Below, one piece after another: positions 14,287 through 24,600 of a stretch of 24,611 nucleotides of DNA (position 1 is the stretch's first letter; each line of letters starts with the position of its first letter). The DNA comes from JABSOG01 sp041583135 (GTDB taxonomy: Bacteria; Pseudomonadota; Gammaproteobacteria; Enterobacterales; Alteromonadaceae): the NCBI GenBank assembly GCA_041583135.1, contig JBFHGJ010000087.1:1-24611 (forward strand). The letters are read 5' to 3'. The notes under the pieces were generated by a model that saw only the letters and a program-made list of their open reading frames with translations, ran no database searches and was not told where the DNA came from. The translations under genes and the position numbers were made by a program.

Positions 14287-17200
14287 ATGACTAAAAAGTA
14301 CGGTGATATCGCAGTTATCGGCATGGCGGGTAAATTCCCCGGTGCCAACAGTGTTGCACAGTTTTGGCAAAACCTGTGTGAAGGTCGGGAGAGTATCTAT
14401 CACTTCTCCGATACTGAGTTGCGTAACGCCGGTGTCAGTGAAGTTGACATTAACGATGCCGATTATGTCAAAGCTTCGCCGGTACTTGATTCTATCGACA
14501 AATTCGACCCGGGCTTTTTTAAGATCTCGCCGGTCGAAGCGCAAATGCTCGACCCGCAGATCCGCCTGCTGCTGCAATGCGCCTGGGAAACCTTAGAAGA
14601 TGCCGGTCTGTCTACCCATACCTCGCGCAACATTGGTGTGTTTGCCGGGGCAGGGGGGATAACCACCAGTTATTATTCTAATTTTGTTAATAGAAACAGT
14701 AACTTTGAGAAAATTACCGCAGGTCAGACCCACCTGGGTAACGACAAAGACTTCTTAGCCACCTATATCTCATACAAACTCAATCTCACCGGGCCGAGTA
14801 TGACGGTGCAAACCGCCTGCTCAACCTCCTTGGTGGCATTGCACCAAGCCTGTATGAGCTTGCACAACGAAGAATGTGACATGGCCCTTGCTGGTGGTGT
14901 CACCATTCGTGTTCCGCATGTTCAGGGCTACTTTCACAAAAGCGGCCATATCGTATCTAAAACCGGCCATGTTCGAACCTTCGATGAAACCGCCGATGGC
15001 GTAGTCTTTGGCTCAGGTCTCGGTTTGGTGTTGTTGCGTCCTTTGGCCATGGCCGTCGAAAGGCGCAACCATATTTATGCGGTCATAAAAGGCTCAGCCA
15101 TCAACAATGATGGTAAGGGCAAAATGAGCTATGCCGCCTCAAGTGCGAGGGGGCAAATCAATTGTATTACCCAAGCGCTCACTAATGCCGATGTCAAAGC
15201 CGAAACCATCGGCTATGTTGAAGCCCACGGCACCGGCACCTTTATGGGCGATCCGGAAGAAGTTAAGGCTCTGAGTAATGCCTTTAAAAAGCACACCAGC
15301 GAAAAAGGCTATTGCGTACTCGGCGCGGTGAAAACCAATGTCGGCCACTTAGAAGCGGCGGCCGGTATCACTGGCTTTATCAAAGCGGCGTTGACGCTGC
15401 ATCACGGCTACATTCCACCGACTTTGCACTTCAATCAAGCCAACCCGCGGATCAAGTTCGATAGAACCCCGTTTTATGTCAATAACAGCCTGCAACCGTT
15501 CGCTGAGCCAAAAGGTCACCCAAGACGCGCCGCCATCAACAGCCTTGGGGTTGGCGGTACCAATGCCTTTGTGATCTTAGAAGCGTTTGAAGATACCCGT
15601 GAACGTTTCGAGTGGCCGGACAATCAGGCGGTAGTCGTGCCGTTGTCGGCAAAAGACGATTCGGCACTGTATCGTTACGTTGAAAAGCTCGAAAGTTTTC
15701 TCTCTCACAATACCGCCGCCCACGAGCAGCAGCCAGATCTTGAGGTCGGTGATGAAGCTTGGGCAATGTTCAATATTGAAGTGGCCGACATCGCCTATAC
15801 CCTACAGGTCGGTCGCCAACATATGGACCACCGCGTCGCCTTTGTGGTGCGTTCAACCGCTGAATTGCGTTTGGTATTGACGTCCTATTTGCGCGGCGAT
15901 ATCCATCAGCCGCAAGTCATCGACGCCATGCCCACTGCCGATGGCGGGTCTTTTAGCGTCTTTAGCGAAGAAGAAGATGCCGAGGAGGTCATTGCCAGCT
16001 GGATCCGCGACCAGCGCTGGCGAAAACTCGCCCAAGCCTGGGTCAATAACGAAGACATTCCATGGCTCGATTGCTATGTCGAAGGCCGTCCACGTAAGAT
16101 AAGCTTGCCGACTTATCCTTTTGCCAAAGAAAGCCACTGGATAGACTCAGGTCATATTACTGCCGACGCTAAAACCCTACACCCGCTACTACACTCCAAT
16201 ACCTCGGATTTAACCCACCAAAGCTATACCAGTCGCTTTAGCGGTGAAGAGTTCTTTTTACGCGACCACAGAGTCAATACCGACGGTAAAAAAGCCCGTT
16301 CGGTGTTACCCGGTGTCGCTTATTTAGAGCTTGCCCGCGTGGCAGTCAACCGCGCGACCAACGCCGATGACGACAATGTCTTGGTATTGCATGATGTGGT
16401 TTGGCTGCAACCGATTGTGGTTGATGAGCCGGTATCGGTATCGATTGCCTTGTATGGCCATGAAACCGCTGGCCAAATCGAGCAGGTAGAGTACGAAGTA
16501 TACTCCCAGCAGCAAAGCGACGACGAATACAAAGAGGTCACTCATTGCCAAGGGATGGCCAGCTTTGACAGTATCGAACAGCCCGGCAACATCGACTTGG
16601 CCGAGCTAAAAGACAGTCTCAAACACAGCCATTGGTCGGCCGATGTCATCTATCCTGTGATGAAAAAGACCGGCCTCGATTATGGTCCGGCCCATCAGGC
16701 CATCGCCGGGTTGTGGATTGGCGAGCGTCAGGTATTGGCCCATTTAGAACTGCCCGGCGCGGTGCTTGCCAGTGAGTCTGACTTTGTGTTGCACCCCAGT
16801 ATGCTCGATGGCGCGCTGCAAGCCACCAACGCCTTGGTGGTAGACCTTAACAATCCACCGAAAAACCCGCTGGTGCCTTTTGCCATGGGGCGGGTCGAAG
16901 TTTACGGCAAGTGCGAACGCGATATGTATGTGCATATTCGCTACGCCGATGGTGCCGACCACAGTGATAAGCTGATCAAACTCGACCTTGATATGTATGA
17001 CGATAAAGGTGAGCTTAGAGTCAGAATGCTTGGCTTTACCGCTCGCTTTATCGGCAAAGACGGAGCCCAGAGCAGTCAAAGCTCCGACAGTCAAGATGTG
17101 TTGATGGCACAGCCTGTTTGGCAAGATGTGCCGCTAGCGGAATCGGCGGAACACAATGACGTTACCCGCCATGTGTTGTTGGTGGATTTACCGCATCTCG

Positions 17201-18690
17201 ACCCCAAAGAAGTGCAGCTGCAAATGCAATCGGGCATTGTGCTGAAAAACGATTGCGCTGCCGGTGAGTCGCCCGACATCAACGGCATTGTCGAAGGCTA
17301 TCGAGAAATGGCCTTGACCTCATTTGGCTTGGCCAAACGGCTGTTGGAGAGCAAACCAAACGGCAAAGTGGTTTGCCAAATGCTGGTCAACAAAGAGCAC
17401 GCCTTGCTGCAAGGCTTATCGGGGCTGTTAAAAACCGTCACTTGGGAAAACCCCAACATCGACACTCAGCTGTTGCTGGTCGAGCCTGACATTGACCAAG
17501 CCACAGCGCTTAAATTATTGGCCGATAATGCCGGTGCTTTACACGAGCACACCATTCGTTATCTCAACGGTATCCGTCAGGTGCAAAACTGGCGTTATAT
17601 CGACAGCAGTGTCACCAGTAACGTCGCCTACAAAGAAGACGGTGTTTACCTCATTACCGGCGGTCTTGGCGGCCTTGGTCGCGTGTTCTGTCGTCACATT
17701 CTCAATTTATGTCAAAACGCCAAAGTAGTGTTGACCGGACGCCACAGCTTAGAGCAATTGCAAGCTGACGCGGACAAATACAGCCTGTTTAACAACCTGC
17801 AACAACAAGGGCGCCTAAGCTATCGCCAAATGGACTTAGACAGCGCTGAGTCTGTCGCCAATGCCATCAATGCGGTGGTAGAGCAATTCGGCTGTCTAAA
17901 CGGCATCTTACACAGCGCCGGTATGCTGGCCGATAACTTCATTTTGCACAAAAGCAGTGATGACTTTGCCAAGGTGCTAGCCCCTAAAGTGGCCGGTACT
18001 TTACACCTTGATGCTGCCACCGAAGCCCTTGAGTTAGACTTTTTGGTGCTGTTCTCCTCGGTGACCTCGGCCATCGGTAATATCGGTCAGGCAGACTACG
18101 CGGCGGCAAATGGCTTTATGGATCACTTTGCCGAGCTGAGAAACCGCAAAGTGCGCGAGGGTGAGCGCCATGGTCATACCGTTGCCATCAACTGGCCGTT
18201 ATGGGCCGAAGGCGGCATGGGGCTGGATAAGGCGGCCATTGACGGCTTAAGACAGTCAACCGGCATCTACCCGATGCGCACCGAAACCGGCATGAACGCG
18301 CTAAACCGTGCTCTTGCCGAGCAAGGCGACATCCTATTGGTGATGGAAGGTGACTTAAGACAGCTCAAGCGCACCTTGCAAAACGCCGAGTCTGAACCGG
18401 CCGAGCCTGCTAGTCTTACGGCACTGGAGCAAAACTACATCGAAGGCTTGGTAGAAAAAACCGAGCAGTTGCTGTGTCGTGAGCTGGCGGGACTGTTAAA
18501 AATGGCGGCCCACAAAATCGACCCCGAAGCGCCGATGGAAAAATACGGCATCGACTCGATTTTGGCCATCGATTTGACCAACAAGCTGGAAAAATCCTTC
18601 GGTCCATTGTCCAAGACCCTGTTCTTCGAATACCAGACCATACACGAGCTGACCGATTACTTTATCAATCATCACGGCGTTCGCCTATCA
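14287..18690 (+). other. PKS module 1: KS1-DH1-KR1-ACP1
   Basis: KS1 has a full catalytic set: Cys178 (TACSTSL), His314 (EAHGTGT), Lys349 and His354 (KTNVGHLEA). DH1 has His661 (LRDHRVNTDG, with a five-residue insertion before VLPGVAYLE) and Asp841 (MLDGALQ), so it is probably active. KR1 has TGGLGGLG (1124-1131), Tyr1271 and Asn1275 (DYAAAN); HSAGMLADNF carries an Asp where B-type KRs have theirs, which would suggest a D-hydroxyl intermediate. ACP1 has Ser1424 (GIDSI). This module should add two carbons and leave a double bond. Confidence 0.88.
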
Positions 18691-21600
18691 TCGATTTTGG
18701 CGCAGGAAGGCCAAGCCGAAAAAGCCAAAACCCAAAGTCAACCGGTGGCTCGCGCCAAAGCCGGTGATGAACAGGGCAAAGCCCGTTTTGCTCGCTCAAG
18801 AGCCGGTGCCAGCCGCGCGACAGCACAAACTCAGGTCTCGGCGGTTGCCCGCACCGCCGATTGTCCTATCGCCATCATCGGTTTGGCTGGTCGCTATCCC
18901 GGCGGCCGCACCACCATCGATTACTGGCAGAATTTGCGAGAGGGCAAAGACTGTGTAGTTGAGGTGCCAAAAGACAGATGGGACTGGCAGCAGTATTTCA
19001 GTGATGATCGCAATCAATCGGGCCGTCATTTTAGTAAGTGGGGCGGCTTTATCGAAGGGGTGGACGAGTTTGATCCAAGATTTTTCAATATCTCGCCCCG
19101 TGAAGCCCAAACCATGGACCCACAAGAGCGTTTGTTCTTGCAAACCGCTTGGACGGCCATTGAAGATGCCGGTTTAACTCGCGCCAGCTTGCAAACCTCC
19201 AATGCCCGTGGCTTGCCGGGACAAGTGGGCGTATACGCCGGGGTGATGTATAGCGAATATCAGCTGTTAGGCGCCGAAGCCAGCCTTAGTGGCAACCCGA
19301 TGGGCTTTGCCAGCAACCCGGCCAGTATCGCCAATCGTGTCTCTTACGTGCTCAACCTGCACGGGCCGTCGATGACCGTCGATACCATGTGTTCGTCGTC
19401 ACTGACCACCATTCACTTGGCCTGTCAGGACTTAAAGCTGGGGCTGACCGACCTCGGGGTTGCCGGTGGTGTCAATATCACCATTCACCCCAATAAATAC
19501 CTGATGCTTAGCGCCGGGCAGTTTATCTCCAGCGATGGTCACTGCCAAAGCTTTGGCGAGGGCGGTGATGGCTACATTCCGGCAGAGGGTGTCGGGGTGG
19601 TCGTACTGAAACGCTTCGAGCAGGCCAAAGCCGATGGCAACCACATTTATGCGGTGATCAAAGGCACCGCCTTAAGCCATGGCGGTAAAACCAACGGCTA
19701 TACCGTACCAAACCCGCAAGCCCAAGCCGATGCGGTCAGCCGTGCGCTATTCGATGCCAACATCGACCCACGGCATATCAGCTATATTGAAGCCCACGGC
19801 ACCGGCACCAAGCTTGGCGACCCGATAGAAATTGCCGCCCTGACCAAAGCTTTCTACGGCAATGGGGTGGCGGTAAACGGGCAAAAAGAGCGCGGCTTTT
19901 GCGATATCGGTTCGGCCAAATCCAATATCGGTCATGCCGAATCGGCTGCCGGTATTGCCGGGTTGACCAAAATTTTGCTGCAAATGCATCATCGCCAAAT
20001 CGCGCCGTCGCTGCATTCGAGCAAACTCAACCCCCATATCGACTTTGACAACACCCCGTTTGTGGTCAATCAGAGCCTTAAACCTTGGCAGCAGCCGGAA
20101 TTTGACGGCCGACCAATGCCGCGCATCGCTGGTGTATCTTCCTTTGGCGCTGGCGGTAGTAACGCTCACTTGATAGTCGAAGAATTTACCCCAAAAGAAT
20201 CGGATAGAAGCGTGCCGATGCAATACGGCTCGCTGATCGTGCCGATATCGGCTCGCACCGAAAAACAGCTAAAACAAAAAGTCAGCGATTTACTCCATTA
20301 CATTGAAAGCAACATTCATGCCCCGCACATCGAACAGCGTCCATGGTTGTTTACCCTCGATAGAGTTGCCTATACCTTACAAGTCGGTCGTGAAGCCATG
20401 GGCGAGCGGATCGCCGTAGTGGTCAAAAGCTTTGAAGAACTCAGTGAAAAACTCAAAGCCATTGTCGATGGTCAAAGTGACATTGAAGATGTCTATATCG
20501 GCAAGGTCAAAGCCCATGAAGACACCTTATCGCTACTGGGTGGCGACTCGGATTTCTTAGAGGCGGTCAACAAGTGGATCAGCTCCGCCAAGCTGGCCAA
20601 ACTGGCCGAGTTGTGGGTTAAAGGTTTCGAGCTTGAGTGGGCGGCGATGTATCGTGACAACAAGCCGCGACTGGTGAGCCTACCGGGCTATCCTTTTGCC
20701 AAAGACCGCTTTTGGGTTGATGTCAATATCGACCGCACTCAAGCGCTGGCAGTACAAGGCGTCTTACCAAGCTCTGCCCAGCTTAGTGCCTTGTTACATG
20801 AAAATACTTCGACCTTCAAAGAGCAGCGTTTTAGCTCGCGCTTTGACAACCAAGGGGCAGCCCTGCGCAGCCGTCATGTTCAGGGTAAACAAATTGCCGC
20901 CGGTGCCAGCTATTTGGCGATGGCGCAAAGCGCGATTTTACAAAGTGCCAAAGGCCAAAGTCATGCACAGGCGCTTACTATCACAGCCTTGCAAGTTGCC
21001 TCACCGTTGGCGTTGACCGGCGAGTTTGAACAAACCCATATCAGCTTGTATGAGACCGGCCAAGGGGTTGAATTCGACATCTATTCAGACTGCCAAGGTG
21101 ATGAGGTGCTTCATGCCCAAGGTGTGGCTCAGTGGCTTGACGCCCCCAGTGGCAATATCAACCTAAGCCACTACCAAAGTGTGCTTGATAACCGCATCAG
21201 CCCAAGCCAGCTGCAAACTTGGTTTGCCGAGCATGGCGTGCGCTTACACCAAAGCCCGTTAGCTGAGGTAGCCCATAAAGACGAGCTGGTATTGACCAAG
21301 TTCAGTGGTGTCCATCAAGATTTAAGTGGCTATATCGATGGCGCGCTGCAAGCGGCTATCGTTTTTGCCAGTGACGACAGTCAGTGGGCGATGTCGTTGG
21401 CGATGCCGTTTGAAGTAAGCCAATGTACAGTTTTAGCGGCGCTTGGTGAGTCCCACGATAACGTTTACGCCTTGATCGAGCGTAAAGGACAGCTGTTAGA
21501 TATCAGCCTATGTGATGACACCGGCAGATTGCTGGCACAAATCGAAGGCTTGCAGCCGGGTCAGGCGCCACAAGTCATCAGCCAAGATGTGCCGCGACAA

Positions 21601-24600
21601 GCTTTGATGTTGCATCAAACCTGGCAGGCTAAAGCCTCTAATGATGCATTGATGCCAAAAGCGCTGATTGTTTATAGCAAAGACAACAAAGATTTGGCCA
21701 GTGCGGTTGGCAAAGCCTGTAATGGCAGCACCTTGTTGGCCATCGAAGGGTTAGAGACCAAGGCTTTACTCAAAGCGGTAGAGCAGGTCGGCGGTCTTAT
21801 CGACTTATCTGGCGATAGTGATTTCAATCATTGGTTTAGCCTTATTCAGACGGTGGTCGATAGCAGACGCAACTTGCCGTTTAAGTTACGTTTGGTGCTA
21901 AACAAAGGACTCGCAGGCGCGCAAAAAGCCGGTCTTTATCAAATGCTTAGCGCCGAGTATCAGCTGCTTGAAGCCTGTACGGTACAAAGCGTTGATGCCG
22001 CAGAGATAGCCCAAGCCTTTGCCATTAACGACGACGCCGTGGCAGTCAAATACGACCAAGGTGAGCGCTTGGTTCGTGCCCTTGAAGTGGTTGAGCTACA
22101 AGGCAGTAACGCGCTAGATAAAGACACCGTGGTGCTGATCACCGGCGGTACCCGTGGTATCGGCATGGCTTGTGCTGAGCATTTGGTTAGACACCATGGC
22201 GTGAAAAAACTGGTATTAACTGGCCGTGAAGTGTTGCCGCCGCAGCAAAGCTGGAGTGATATCGCCCAGCTGCCCAAAGCCACTCAAAGTAAAATTCGTG
22301 CCATTGAAGCTTTGATGGCACTGGGCGCGCAAGTGTTGACCTTATCTTTCCCACTCGATGATAAGAGCGCGTTACAAAGCCAATATCAGCAAATCGCCAA
22401 GCAGTTTGGTCACGTTAATTTGGTGCTACACGCTGCCGGGTTAACCGATAGCGAAAACCCCGCCTTTATACGCAAAAATGCCAAAGGGGTGGCTAAGGTA
22501 CTCGCGCCAAAGGTCTCAGGGCTGAATAACCTCATCAGCGTGCTCAATGTCTCAGCGCTCAATCGCGTGGTGGTGTTCTCGTCAGTCTCTGCTGTATTGC
22601 CAAGTTTAGGGGCGGGTCAGAGCGATTATGTGATGGCCAACTGCTATATGGACCGTTACGCCGAGGCCCATCATCTCGATATGCCGATTGTCTCGGTGCA
22701 GTGGCCGAGCTGGAAAGAAACCGGCATGGGCGAGGTCACCAACCAAGCCTATCTCAATACCGGTTTGTTATCGATGACCAATCAAGAAGGGTTGGCGGCG
22801 CTCGATAGCATTTTGGCGAGTACAAACGACATCGCCAGCGTTATGCCTGTGGTGGTCAACAGTCAGCGCTTTAGTTTAGAGAGCCTGCTCAAAAGCAAAA
22901 TTGATGGGCCGCAAGTGGCTACCCCGGCAGTCAAACCGGTGGCCAAAAAAGCCGTTAAAAGTGTACAGCTCAACGTCAGTAAACAAGGGCGCAGCAACGT
23001 ACAAAACTGGCTTGCCGATATTCTCGAACAAGAGCTGCGTATGGACTCGGGCGAGCTGGATATTAGCGTCGATCTGGCCGACTATGGTATTGACTCGATT
23101 TTGATGGTGCAGGTGCTGCGGGCCATCAATCAAGTGGTTGGCAGTGAGATTGACCCTTCGGTGGTACTGGAATACCCGACGGTCGCCGAATTGGCTGACT
23201 ATTTACTCAAAGAGTATCAGACGCCACTGGCTAAGGCGTTTTTCGCCGCTGATATTGCCTCTGATGATGCCGAGCAACATCATGAACAAGAGGTTGCTGA
23301 CGAGGCACAAAGCGATGAGCCGCAGGCCACTTGGTCTATTGACACCCAAAGGTTTAAGCGTAAACAAAGAACTGCTGGCCGCATCAGCCAAAGCAATGAC
23401 AGCTTTGCCGTGGTGGGTATGTCCTGCCGCTTTGCCGGTAGTGAAGACTTAAGCCAATACTGGTCAATGCTGCTTGAAGGCCGCAGTGCCATCGCGCCGG
23501 TGCCGTTTGACACTTGGGGTATGCAAAACGATTACTTTGGTGCACTGCTCGATGAGATCTACGGCTTTGATCCTGAGTTTTTCCACATCGCGCCACAAGA
23601 TGCCAAAGTGATGGATCCACAGGCGTTGGTTTTACTCGAAGAAAGTTTAAAAACCTTCTATCACGCCGGTTATGAGCACAAAGCGCTCTCAGGCAGTAAC
23701 ATTGGGGTGTACGTCGGCGCGCGTAGCCAAAGTCGCGCCGGTATGACGCAACTTGAAGCGGCCCGTAATCCGATTTTGGCGGTCGGTCAGAACTACCTCG
23801 CCGCCAATATCTCGCAATTCTTCAATTTTGGCGGCGCCTCTATGGTGGTCGATACCGCCTGTTCATCGGCCATGGTCGGGATGCGCATGGCCATCGATGC
23901 GATGCGTTCTGGCATCATCGAAGGGGCGCTGGTTGGCGGCGTTAGCTTGCAAACCAGTCCATTGGCCCATGAGGTTTTTGCCTCGCGGGACTTACACGCC
24001 GATAAAGGTCAGTTCCATATTCTCGATAGGCGCGCCAGTGGTGTGGTTATTGGCGAAGGCTGCGGCATGGTTTACTTAAAACCGATGTCACAAGCGATTA
24101 AAGACGGCGATACCATCTACGCCGAGATAGCCGCCATCGAGATCAACAACGACGGCCGCACCGCAGGCCCGGCAACACCCAATATGCAGGCCCAGCAAGC
24201 GGTTATACAAAAAGCGTTGCAATCAAGTGGCGTCGGTCCTGAGCAGATAGCCTATTTAGAGGTGAACGGCTCAGGCTCAGAGGTCACCGACTTGTTAGAG
24301 CTTAAAGCCATCAGCAAAGCCTATGGCGAGCGCGACATTCGCGAGCCTGTTTACCTTGGGTCAATGAAGCCTAACATTGGCCATCCGTTGTGTGCCGAGG
24401 GCATCGCCAGCTTTATTAAAGTGGTGTTGATGCTGCACCAACAAGAGCAGGTGCCGTTTTTATCAGGCGATGAGCCGCTGGCGCATTTCGATATGCACAA
24501 AGCAGGATTCGCTTTAGCGCGTAAAGCGCAAAAGGCTGAGCTGAGCTACGCGGCAATGAACTGTTTTGCCGATGGCGGCACCAACTGCCATGTGATAGTC

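Noticed and set aside
19747..20223. 158-codon open frame on the minus strand
   Set aside because: It is antisense to KS2 of the large PKS, whose catalytic motifs leave no doubt about the coding strand. Similar antisense frames occur opposite other conserved domains.
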